In this document: positions 1 through 6,972 of the stretch, piece by piece | How the letters are laid out: each line of letters begins with the position of its first letter | Position numbering within the stretch: position 1 is the stretch's first letter | NCBI GenBank assembly: GCA_025966435.1 | Contig: JAICRQ010000036.1 | Span: 1-13,583 of the forward strand | Length of the DNA: 13,583 nt | Origin: Anaerolineales bacterium | Lineage (GTDB): Bacteria > Chloroflexota > Anaerolineae > Anaerolineales > Villigracilaceae | Direction: 5' to 3' | Notes under the pieces: generated by a model | The model's input: the letters and a program-made list of their open reading frames with translations, nothing else | Told to the model about the DNA's origin: nothing | Databases searched by the model: none | Position numbers and translations under genes: made by a program

Positions 1-1254
1 CTCTTCCGAAAGCTTAAACAGGCTCGGATAATCGTCGCTCTCGGGTCTGACGATGACAAATGTGGATTTGCCATTGGAAACAGCCATTTCCATGCTTTCG
101 ATTTCCTTTACTCGGTTTCGGTAGAGTGACACATGGGCTTCAGCGTCATCTCTGCCGACACCATAATTCCATGCGAGCAGCCCGCGACCTACATCATTCC
201 GCCAGACCGTACGAATCCTGCTTTCCAGCTCGGTTGCACCACTCTTCGTCGATACGATCTTGAATTCATCGCCAGCCCGTTCGGACCGGAAGAGCAGGAA
301 ACCTTCCTTTTTCGGGAAGTGCCGCAGGAGGAGATTCGCGAATCGTTTGAGGTCCTGGTCAATTGCCACGCTTCCAAAACGGGCGTTCCCTTCGTGCATA
401 TCCAGCATATCAGTGAGAGCAACGCTTTGGATGACGGTTCGGTCGAGGTACCACTTTGCTCCGATAGCATTGAAAGTACCCGTCAGCGCTTCTCTGGTGA
501 CGATGTTTTCTACGATGTTACGAATAGTATCAATCTGCTGGGTGGTCTGTTGCTGTAGTCCGGCAGGCAGTCCGGATAAGCAGATTGTATCTACAAGTCT
601 TTTGTACGGCATATTAAACTCATGCCAACTTATATGGCTGTTGTCCCCTTCCAGGCGCCTCGGAATCTCTGAGTGACTTTCCAAAATGGTCTGCCGGATC
701 ACGAGCGGACGGAACAGCTTGCGCTGCTTTTGCAGGTTGTTCTCTGCTTCGGTTTCTGTACGACCCGTGCCGAAATCCCAGGTCAGTAACGAGTCCTGTT
801 CCTGATCGAGATACGCCTTCGTCAGCAGCAGCCTGATCTCCTGAGGCGTTTTTGACATGGAAAAGATTCTAAATTCATCGCTGCCCGGCGAGCGGCTGAC
901 AAAATCACCCTTATCAAGAGTAAAGACAGACATTAGCTGGTAGGCGAGGCGGTGCAGCTCGGAGTCCACTACTGCGACCCCATAGACTTTATTTGCCTGC
1001 CGCAGATCGTAGATGTCAATCTTCGCCATCCCTTTGATCTGCTCTTTGGGAATCAGCCATTCCCCTGCCCGGGCATTCAGAGCGTGTGTTAAGGGATCGT
1101 AGAGCACCAGATTTTCAGCAGTCTTCTGGATCCCTGAAAGCTGGCTCTTCAATCGCTGGATCTGTGTTTCCGAGACAGGCAACACCTGAATTTGATTTTC
1201 CAGCTTTTTGAAGGAGCGCAGGAAAACCTCTTTTTCGTTATCGGTCTTTATCAT
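1..1254 (-). CDS. Tandem variant-GGDEF protein (C-terminus beyond the window)
   Basis: This reading frame is open for 418 codons from ATG at 1254 to the left edge and has no stop in the window. I see two GGDEF-like domains about 202 residues apart. Domain 1 (about 50-185) has DPLT at 54-57, D80, N88, D97 and the signature GSDEF at 124-128. Domain 2 (about 250-385) has ALTG at 256-259, D282, N290, D299 and AGDEF at 327-331. By alignment to diguanylate cyclases such as PleD, these Asp and Asn residues match the metal- and guanine-binding positions. Each domain ends in a similar W-[DN]-[FY]-G-x-G-R segment (159-165 and 362-368). No RxxD inhibitory site precedes the first signature. No membrane segment is visible. 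The start overlaps the stop of the STAND gene (ATGA), so the two are probably translationally coupled. GGDEF family membership is fairly sure. Whether the domains make c-di-GMP, another nucleotide, or only bind one is unknown. Confidence 0.8.
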   Translation of the reverse strand, partial: MIKTDNEKEVFLRSFKKLENQIQVLPVSETQIQRLKSQLSGIQKTAENLVLYDPLTHALNARAGEWLIPKEQIKGMAKIDIYDLRQANKVYGVAVVDSELHRLAYQLMSVFTLDKGDFVSRSPGSDEFRIFSMSKTPQEIRLLLTKAYLDQEQDSLLTWDFGTGRTETEAENNLQKQRKLFRPLVIRQTILESHSEIPRRLEGDNSHISWHEFNMPYKRLVDTICLSGLPAGLQQQTTQQIDTIRNIVENIVTREALTGTFNAIGAKWYLDRTVIQSVALTDMLDMHEGNARFGSVAIDQDLKRFANLLLRHFPKKEGFLLFRSERAGDEFKIVSTKSGATELESRIRTVWRNDVGRGLLAWNYGVGRDDAEAHVSLYRNRVKEIESMEMAVSNGKSTFVIVRPESDDYPSLFKLSEE

Positions 1255-3482
1255 TGCGAAGTGAGTATCTGTGGGTCCGCTTTCAGAATTTCTTCCTGAA
1301 GGACTTTCGCTTTTTGGATTTCGTATTGCATGCCCTGCTGCTGGAAGCTCTCGATGGAATCGTTGATCAGCACCAGAGCGGTCTTGAGGTCGGTGGCGGT
1401 TTCCAAATAGACAGAAGCCAGCCCAAGGTTTCCTTTGGCAAGCTCGTCCACTCTGCCAAACTCTTCTGCCGATTGGATACCTTCCATAAAGAAGCGTTTT
1501 GCCTCTTCGTAATTCTTTTCCTTGAGCGCCACAAACCCCAGCCCATTGAGGGCGTAACTGACGTGACGCACGGGATCTTTGCGGACGGGGTCCTGCCAGG
1601 TATCCAGGGCTTTCTGGTACCATTCCTTGGCTGCCTGAATATTTCCGCGCTCATATTCCAGGTCGCCCAGTCCATACTGCGCAAACCCCTTGCTGTAGAT
1701 GCCATAATCGTCGTTGGCATATTTTTCGGTCGTCTGCAGCACGTCCTGCAATAGCGTTTCGGAGCGGTCAAAGTTACCGAGGCGTAATTCCACCGTTCCC
1801 AGCGACCGTTTCGCGGCGGCAATCAGCAGGTCATCCTCGGTCTTTGTGGTTGCCAGCAGCGACTCCTCCGACCAGCGCAAGGCTCGCAGATAGTCACCCT
1901 GATAGAAATAAATCCATGAGATATTCCGGGCAAACGTGCTGACGGATTTCCAGTCCGCTAGCAGCTTGGCGGCGCTCAACGCGGCGTGGGCGAGCGTCAT
2001 GCGGTCATACCAGAAGGCGCGCTGCCAGAGCACGCTGCCAAGCTGAATGCCAATCTGCACAAGGATCTCGGCGATATTGCGGGTTTGCTTCGTCAGGGAA
2101 GCGGAACTGTTCTGCTTTCTCTGCACCGACTTATAGCACCACTGCGCGACGCTCAGGATGTTATTGCGGTCCAGCAGGAGATCGTCGTAGCCGCGCCATT
2201 CCTTGAAACCGCTTTTCTGCGCTAGGAGCTTTGCATAATACTGAGCGATCTTCAGCTCTGCCTGCTTGATGAATTTTCGATCTCCGGCAAACTGTGTGCG
2301 GACGAAGCGGCGTGTCAGGGGCAGAATGCTGAAATAATCCCGGTCTGTTTCGTGATCGATGAGCGATAGCTGTAACAGGTCGCTGATGGAGGTGTCGAAG
2401 CTGTCGGCGTCTTCGATCCCGGAGATTTCCTTGAGCGCCATTCTTGAGACCGCTTCCGGCAGGAGAGCCAGGACGAACAAAATCTTTTTCTCATTGTTGT
2501 GGCGCAACAAATTCCAGCTATGATTGAAACAGTATTGCAGAATGGGGATCTCTGTGTCCAGGCTCAGTTTGTCCAGGACCTGGGTGACCGAGTAACCAAG
2601 GACGGCGATCTGTCCCTGCACCCAGAGGAGGGCGAGCGGCAAACCACCCGTTAGCTCCACGAGATATTTGTTCTGGTCTTTTGTCAGATGGATGTTCTTT
2701 TGCTGGGCATCCCATTCGAGTAGCGCATTGCTCTCCTCAAAGGATAAACCTTGCAGGCGGATGATCTGCCCCTCGGAAACCCGCTCGCGGGAGGTGATGG
2801 CAACTTTCAGGGTGATGGGAGAGCGTCTCAAAAAATCAAGGATGTCGCGCTGTTCATTTTTCGATAGCGATTCGAAGTTGTCGAGGACCAGCAGGGTCGT
2901 TTGGCGGGCGAGGAGGTTGTAGGCGCGTTTGATCTGGTCTTGTATCGACAGATTCCCAATGGTAGGATTTCCCAGGCTGATGCCGATGGTGATTAGAATA
3001 TCGGACAGCGTTTTTGCTTCGGGGATGATTGGTTCGATGCCATGAAGGGTGAGCACCGATTCTTTGGCAGAAATCCAGATGACCGACTCGAAGAGGTCGT
3101 TCTCGATACAGCGGTAACTGACCTCGGTGGCGAGGGTCGATTTGCCGACGCCGCCAATGCCCTCGATGCCGACGATAAACGTCCGGCTGTTCGGTTGGAG
3201 GGACTGCAAAATGGTGCTAATCTCTTCTTCCCGCCCGACAAAATACGGACGGCGCGGCAGGCTTGCCAGAATATTGGATTTTTCGGCTTGCTTCGTATCT
3301 GTGCTGATGCTTTCGATCTGCTTGCTATATCTGGCGATCGCTTCCTTCTCCATCGTCACGCTGTTGACGAGATGAAGGGGTTGATCGGCACCGTAGGTTG
3401 CCAGCATTTCCTCGAGGATGTACAGATTCTTCTTGTGTAAAGAAATCATCCTTTCGAGATGAGTAATTTCTTCCTTGTCCAT
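1251..3482 (-). CDS. STAND-family NB-ARC ATPase with C-terminal TPR repeats
   Basis: This 743-aa protein has the layout of NLR-like signal-transducing ATPases. Residues about 1-60 form a helical hairpin with a YG....P.H pattern near 30-37, a type of short adaptor segment often found at the N-terminus of bacterial STAND and TIR proteins. The NB-ARC region has Walker A GIGGVGKS at 108-115, Walker B LLVLDNF at 197-203, a sensor TSR at 230-232 and GGLPLAL at 279-285. A winged-helix-like region follows (about 320-400). TPR-like helical repeats fill about 500-740 (for example around the A-x-x-W-Y-x-K-A-L segment). STAND proteins typically bind a trigger through their repeats, then oligomerise with ATP to activate an effector. 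The gene starts 8 nt after the stop of the 162-aa gene, with an AAGGT ribosome site in the gap, and overlaps the GGDEF gene downstream. It carries no obvious effector domain, which makes the coupled GGDEF protein a plausible output partner (inference). Confidence 0.9.
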   Translation of the reverse strand: MDKEEITHLERMISLHKKNLYILEEMLATYGADQPLHLVNSVTMEKEAIARYSKQIESISTDTKQAEKSNILASLPRRPYFVGREEEISTILQSLQPNSRTFIVGIEGIGGVGKSTLATEVSYRCIENDLFESVIWISAKESVLTLHGIEPIIPEAKTLSDILITIGISLGNPTIGNLSIQDQIKRAYNLLARQTTLLVLDNFESLSKNEQRDILDFLRRSPITLKVAITSRERVSEGQIIRLQGLSFEESNALLEWDAQQKNIHLTKDQNKYLVELTGGLPLALLWVQGQIAVLGYSVTQVLDKLSLDTEIPILQYCFNHSWNLLRHNNEKKILFVLALLPEAVSRMALKEISGIEDADSFDTSISDLLQLSLIDHETDRDYFSILPLTRRFVRTQFAGDRKFIKQAELKIAQYYAKLLAQKSGFKEWRGYDDLLLDRNNILSVAQWCYKSVQRKQNSSASLTKQTRNIAEILVQIGIQLGSVLWQRAFWYDRMTLAHAALSAAKLLADWKSVSTFARNISWIYFYQGDYLRALRWSEESLLATTKTEDDLLIAAAKRSLGTVELRLGNFDRSETLLQDVLQTTEKYANDDYGIYSKGFAQYGLGDLEYERGNIQAAKEWYQKALDTWQDPVRKDPVRHVSYALNGLGFVALKEKNYEEAKRFFMEGIQSAEEFGRVDELAKGNLGLASVYLETATDLKTALVLINDSIESFQQQGMQYEIQKAKVLQEEILKADPQILTSQ

Positions 3483-3490
3483 GTCGTACC

Positions 3491-3979
3491 TTATGCCTGT
3501 TGGTTTGGCGTAATATCTTTCTTGTAGACTTTCGATAAAACGTCTTCAAGCTTTTTAAGCGTTTCTGCCATGGAATTTTCCGCCTGGGTCATGTTGTGGA
3601 CGATGATGGGTGGCACGAGTGCGTCGCCCCACTTGGCATATTGTTCGCTGGCGAGGTGATAGTTACGCGAGTAGGTTTCCAGCAGCCGCACCAGATGCTG
3701 GACCTCCGCTTCGTGGTTTTTCCACAGGATTTCATCGATCTTGGAGCTCAGCAGATCCTGCTTCGTCTCGCTGCTTTCTGCGGTCTCTGCCGGAGTGGCT
3801 TCAGTGAGGTCAGGGGCGTCGCCGGTTTGCATGGGCGCGCTCGCTGCACTCGCTGCCCCAGCGACACCCACTGCGCCCGTCTTTCGCCGTTCACGGCGTT
3901 CTTCCAGAAGCTTGTGCCCTTCGTCAAAGACAAAATCAATCGCTTTTAAAAGGATGGGGATTTGGATTGGGTCTAGCAT
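3491..3979 (-). CDS. Helical protein of unknown function, first gene of the STAND operon
   Basis: I do not recognise this 162-aa protein with certainty. Residues 1-25 form an amphipathic helix with hydrophobic residues (IQIPILLKAIDFVF), followed by a basic patch ERRERRK at 27-33. Residues 35-75 are a low-complexity Ala/Thr/Glu/Pro linker. Residues 76-155 are strongly helical and probably coiled-coil. There is no enzyme motif and no cysteine. The start is well supported: GAGGAG lies 6 nt before the ATG at 3979. Its stop lies 8 nt upstream of the STAND ATPase start, so the two are one transcription unit. It could be an adaptor or membrane-associating partner of the ATPase (inference from position and composition only). 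Confidence 0.8.
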   Translation of the reverse strand: MLDPIQIPILLKAIDFVFDEGHKLLEERRERRKTGAVGVAGAASAASAPMQTGDAPDLTEATPAETAESSETKQDLLSSKIDEILWKNHEAEVQHLVRLLETYSRNYHLASEQYAKWGDALVPPIIVHNMTQAENSMAETLKKLEDVLSKVYKKDITPNQQA

Positions 3980-3997
3980 AGAAACTCCTCGACGGCG

Positions 3998-4006
3998 AGT
4001 ATAGCA
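3998..4006 (-). promoter_or_regulatory. Candidate extended -10 promoter of the leftward STAND operon
   Basis: On the minus strand TGCTATACT matches an extended -10 element (TGnTATAAT with one mismatch). Transcription would start near 3991 and leave a very short leader before the GAGGAG ribosome site and the ATG at 3979. No good -35 lies at the usual distance. A second possible -35, TTGACG, lies further upstream (about 4042-4047) but pairs with a poor -10. The 12-nt inverted repeat GTACTAGAGTAC at 4014-4025 lies just upstream and could be an operator. Prediction by eye only. Confidence 0.35.
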
Positions 4007-4117
4007 TGGGGAGGTACTAGAGTACTACCACCTATCAAAATCGTCAACTGTAATGGTGTTGCAAGATTTACTGCGTGTAACTATAAATTATATCTGGTTT
4101 TTCGGGAAAACGTGAAA

Positions 4118-4146
4118 TGAAAAGAGCCAGTCATTGACTGGCTCTT
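4118..4146 (-). terminator. Rho-independent-type terminator after the 124-aa gene
   Basis: A perfect 10-bp stem (4122-4131 with 4137-4146, AAGAGCCAGT / ACTGGCTCTT) with a 5-nt loop is followed on the minus strand by TTTTCATTTC. It starts 18 nt after the stop codon of the leftward 124-aa gene, as expected for its terminator. The U-tract is short, so efficiency may be moderate. It separates this gene from the STAND operon promoter. Confidence 0.75.
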
Positions 4147-4164
4147 CCTAACTAACATTATTAT

Positions 4165-4539
4165 TTATTCTCGGACGATCCCTACCGATCTTTGAGCTTC
4201 CAGGTTCTCCCCTTCGGTTTCATATCCATTCGTGGCGATATTTTCCCAATCGTCGCTGTAGTCTGCTTCCACGCCGATCTTTTTTGCCTGCCGGTTAATC
4301 GCGCGTACGGTCCGGGCAAACTCCCTTTCGGTCGTCTCGCGCCTTCTTTTCATTTCCCGATCTTTTTCATTCACAGGAGACGAGTGTGTCATCAGGATCA
4401 TATACACGGTTTGTTTGTACAATTCTGTCAAATCTTCCTGCGTGGCTGCCTTTTCCAAAGCATCCCGAATGTCTTTAAATGTATGCTTCACGTCTTTCCG
4501 ATCGTGATGGATTTCCTCGATAAGGGTATCTTTTGCCAT
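4165..4539 (-). CDS. Hypothetical charged helical protein (124 aa)
   Basis: I do not recognise this family. The start at 4539 is chosen because AAAGGAG lies about 6 nt upstream of the ATG. The longer frame from 4608 would place this ribosome site inside the gene. The product is soluble and highly charged. A helical region covers about residues 1-95, rich in Lys, Arg, Asp and Glu (for example EEIHHDRKDVKH near the start and KDREMKRRRETTEREFARTV in the middle). An acidic tail follows. There is no cysteine, membrane segment or signal peptide. The gene lies alone between the STAND operon and the divergent TIR gene, with its own terminator, so it is a separate leftward transcript inside the same island. 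It may belong functionally to the neighbouring signalling genes, but only position suggests this. Confidence 0.7.
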   Translation of the reverse strand: MAKDTLIEEIHHDRKDVKHTFKDIRDALEKAATQEDLTELYKQTVYMILMTHSSPVNEKDREMKRRRETTEREFARTVRAINRQAKKIGVEADYSDDWENIATNGYETEGENLEAQRSVGIVRE

Positions 4540-4579
4540 CGTTTCGCTCCTTTTGAAAGGGGACAATCCTGTTTCTACT

Positions 4580-4608
4580 ATCATGTCGTCATGAGCAATG
4601 AAAATCAA
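4580..4608 (-). promoter_or_regulatory. Candidate sigma-70 promoter of the 124-aa gene
   Basis: On the minus strand TTGATT (4608-4603) and CATGAT (4585-4580) are separated by 17 nt. Each box matches consensus at 4 of 6 positions. The predicted start near 4573 leaves a leader of about 34 nt that holds the AAAGGAG ribosome site. A short inverted repeat TCATG-TCGT-CATGA (4581-4594) overlaps the -10 and could be an operator. By eye only. Confidence 0.35.
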
Positions 4609-4723
4609 TGGTGAAAAACCCTATTTAGGTGGTGGGGTATCCCTATCGAGTACTCCTAGATAAACGCAGGTAAACACCACAGGAAACCTGGAACTTTAGC
4701 CTCTCCGCACGGGTCATTAATGT

Positions 4724-4753
4724 TTGTGACAGCTGCCTGATCCTGTTTATAAT
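4724..4753 (+). promoter_or_regulatory. Candidate sigma-70 promoter of the TIR-VWA-FGE gene
   Basis: TTGTGA (4724-4729) and a perfect TATAAT (4748-4753) are spaced by 18 nt and lie directly upstream of the TIR gene. Transcription would start near 4760, only about 15 nt before the ATG at 4775. No clear Shine-Dalgarno sequence lies in that short leader, so translation may be nearly leaderless. The rest of the 4609-4723 gap shows nothing I can name. Confidence 0.55.
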
Positions 4754-4774
4754 TCCCCTTTTGTAGCTCATGGG

Positions 4775-6850
4775 ATGACTGAAGCTAATCGTCCACTCCG
4801 CGTTTTTCTTTATCACGCGCCCGTAGACAAGGTTGCCGCGCGAGATTTGTATCTTCGCCTGATCAAAGATGGCGTGGATGCCTGGCTGGTTAAGGATAGG
4901 CTCCTCCCGGGCCAGGATTGGAAAGAAGAGCTTCACAGGGCGGTCTCTGCAGCTGATGTCGTCGTGGTTTGTATTTCCAGCGGGTGGAAATGGATGGAAT
5001 CTCGACAGAAGGATGTACAGGCAGCGTTCGATGCAATCATCGAACAGCTTGAGGGTGAAATGTTTGTGATGCCGGTGCGCCTGGATGAGTGTGACCGAGT
5101 CGGGAATCTGGAAGACTGGCAGTGGGTGGATTTATTTGAAGAGGGCGGTTATGAAGTGCTTCTACAGGCTTTGCAGGCGCAAGCAAATCGGATCGGTGCG
5201 ATCCTACAACCGAGGGAGAGTTTGCTCCCACAGTTTACAATGCCTGGCGCAATAAGTGAACAGCCCGTAACAGAGGAGAAAGCTGTAGAAGGGGGGCAAA
5301 CCGTATTAGAAATCGGCGAAGGCGCCAGCATCCTGATGGAATGGTCTGCGATGACCGTCCACGAACTATTGCAGCACAAGCTCAGGCGAGCCATGCTGCT
5401 TGTTCTCGTCGCTGTGGTCGGAAGTATCGCTGCCATCATGCTTTATTATGCCCAACTCCATAGGGAACCTCCTTTGGTATCCACTTCGAGCAAGAAAGCG
5501 ACTCAAACTTTAGCGCCTGGAACGCAGCGTAGTCCCAATGTAACCGCCACATTGAAACCCATTCCAACGTTGGTTGGGAAAGGCAAGATATCGCATATCA
5601 TCTTCCTGATTGACACTAGCGGCAGCATGCAGGGGCAACGGATCCAAAACGTAAAATCTGTGCTTTCCAAATTTGTCTCTCAATTAGGCGATGGCTATTC
5701 GATCTCGGTCATCAAATTTGACACAACTGTAGAACTACGGATGTCTTCTAGCCGTGATTCTGCCGCCGCCAATGATGCGATCCAATCCATCATCGTCGAC
5801 GTAGAACATAATGCTACTTGCATTCAAGATGCATTATATGCAGGCCTTCAGCAAGCATCTCTCCTCACGGTTGCGGACGAGTCTGAAACGATGATGATTC
5901 TCGTGACCGATTTCACGGTGGACGATCATGTGGGGTGGGATTGTCACATGCCTCCTGTGGAGGATATGCCATCCTATATCCCGAATCAACCAATACCGAT
6001 CTATTACATCTATGTGGGTGATCATTCTAACCCAAGCTTGTTTACGCACTTAATGACAAGGGAAGGGGCTGTCCTTGTAACGACGAATGCACAAGAAACC
6101 GAGGCCGTGATGAACGAGATCTCGGTAGCAACCGGATTGGGATTACCTTCTGAAGCAGTCCCACTAACCCAAACCACGGAAGCCAGAGATGTGTCCATGG
6201 TCTTTGTAACAGGGGGCCAATTTATCATGGGAAGTAACCCGGTTTCTTTGTCTTCCTTCTGGATCGACAAAACCGAGGTCACGAATGCCATGTATGCCCG
6301 GTGCGTCAAAGCTGGTGTGTGCAATCCCCCACGTTCCAGCGGTTCGAATACACGTCAAAGCTACTACGGGAATCCTGCGTTTGATGAGTATCCGGTGATC
6401 CATGTCTCGTGGCTGGATGCCAACGCGTACTGCACCTGGGCTGGCAGCCGTTTACCTACGGAAGCGGAATGGGAAAAAGCAGCCCGCGGCACCGACTGGC
6501 GTCCATTTCCGTGGGGTGATGTAGACCCCGCGAGTATTGGTGGTCTCTTGAACTTCCGTGCCCAGGATACAACCGAAGTCGGATCCTATCCCAACGGTGC
6601 CAGCCCGTATGGCGCTCTGGATATGGCGGGCAACGTCTCGGAATGGGTGGCAGATTGGTTCAGTCTGGATCATTACAATCATCCACCATATCGAAATCCT
6701 TTGGGTCCAGACACCGGAGAATACCGCGTCTGGCGAGGTGGCTCGTGGGCGAACACCAGCACCGATCTGGTCACGACGCATAGTAGGACCGGCAATTTTC
6801 CAACTGATGCCAGTAGCGGGATCGGCTTTCGCTGCGCCAAATCACCGTAA
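4775..6850 (+). CDS. TIR - transmembrane - VWA - FGE/SUMF1-like fusion protein
   Basis: This 691-aa protein has four parts in order. A TIR domain (about 7-135) shows RVFLYHAP near the start, DRLLPGQDW at 41-49, VVVVCIS at 62-68 and the WQWVDLFEE segment at 115-123 common in bacterial TIR_2 proteins. One hydrophobic helix (207-227) follows the basic HKLRR, so the N-terminus should be cytoplasmic. A Ser/Thr/Pro-rich linker leads to a VWA domain (about 272-455) with an intact MIDAS: D280, S282, S284, T348, D379. An FGE-sulfatase/SUMF1-like domain (475-688) has [25 protein letters not shown] at 654-658 and GFRC near the end. Two features are odd. D80 sits where TIR NADases usually have the catalytic Glu, and the FGE-like domain lacks the two catalytic cysteines expected just after GGS. 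This points to a membrane receptor with an intracellular TIR and an external binding part (inference). A terminator follows 11 nt after the stop. Confidence 0.9.
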   Translation: MTEANRPLRVFLYHAPVDKVAARDLYLRLIKDGVDAWLVKDRLLPGQDWKEELHRAVSAADVVVVCISSGWKWMESRQKDVQAAFDAIIEQLEGEMFVMPVRLDECDRVGNLEDWQWVDLFEEGGYEVLLQALQAQANRIGAILQPRESLLPQFTMPGAISEQPVTEEKAVEGGQTVLEIGEGASILMEWSAMTVHELLQHKLRRAMLLVLVAVVGSIAAIMLYYAQLHREPPLVSTSSKKATQTLAPGTQRSPNVTATLKPIPTLVGKGKISHIIFLIDTSGSMQGQRIQNVKSVLSKFVSQLGDGYSISVIKFDTTVELRMSSSRDSAAANDAIQSIIVDVEHNATCIQDALYAGLQQASLLTVADESETMMILVTDFTVDDHVGWDCHMPPVEDMPSYIPNQPIPIYYIYVGDHSNPSLFTHLMTREGAVLVTTNAQETEAVMNEISVATGLGLPSEAVPLTQTTEARDVSMVFVTGGQFIMGSNPVSLSSFWIDKTEVTNAMYARCVKAGVCNPPRSSGSNTRQSYYGNPAFDEYPVIHVSWLDANAYCTWAGSRLPTEAEWEKAARGTDWRPFPWGDVDPASIGGLLNFRAQDTTEVGSYPNGASPYGALDMAGNVSEWVADWFSLDHYNHPPYRNPLGPDTGEYRVWRGGSWANTSTDLVTTHSRTGNFPTDASSGIGFRCAKSP

Positions 6851-6861
6851 TTTGGACGATG

Positions 6862-6909
6862 GATGATAGACAATGGACCTTGCTCACCATCCATCGTCTA
6901 TCATCTTTT
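6862..6909 (+). terminator. Terminator-like palindrome after the TIR-VWA-FGE gene
   Basis: Arms 6862-6877 and 6890-6905 pair at 15 of 16 positions (outer arms GATGATAGAC / GTCTATCATC), with a 12-nt loop, followed by TTTT. The location 11 nt past a stop codon fits a terminator. The GAC-AT-GAC word composition resembles the palindrome inside the glyQS linker, so it may instead, or also, be a copy of a dispersed intergenic repeat. Confidence 0.6.
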
Positions 6910-6917
6910 GCGTACGG

Positions 6918-6923
6918 TATAAT
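6918..6923 (+). promoter_or_regulatory. Candidate -10 box of the glyQS promoter
   Basis: A perfect TATAAT lies just downstream of the palindrome and about 50 nt before the GlyRS start codon. No good -35 hexamer is present at 16-18 nt. The leader (about 6930-6972) holds a near-repeat of AATTACTA / TAATTACT and no clear Shine-Dalgarno sequence. Confidence 0.45.
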
Positions 6924-6972
6924 CCCCTCGCCTCACCAATTACTAATCCCTAATTACTACTTACCAACAATC

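Noticed and set aside
133..676. Rightward open frames at 133-558 and 260-676
   Set aside because: They lie antisense to the continuous leftward GGDEF-like frame, which has conserved domain residues throughout. The rightward translations show no recognisable features.
4014..4654. Shared words AGTACT and ACCACCTA in the STAND-operon and TIR-gene upstream regions as a common operator
   Set aside because: The 8-mer and 6-mer recur at different spacings, and an 8-mer match between two stretches of this length is expected about once by chance.
4643..4936. Leftward 97-codon open frame across the TIR gene start
   Set aside because: It overlaps the TIR domain coding region and its promoter, has no ribosome site worth noting and no domain.
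6197..6838. FGE-like domain as the variable target of a diversity-generating retroelement
   Set aside because: The fold and C-terminal position would fit, but no reverse transcriptase, template repeat or near-copy of the C-terminal region is present in the window.
6859..6972. Longer start for the GlyRS gene
   Set aside because: The added 38 codons run through the palindrome and the TATAAT box. Known GlyQ proteins begin near the MPLNFQQVI start at 6973.
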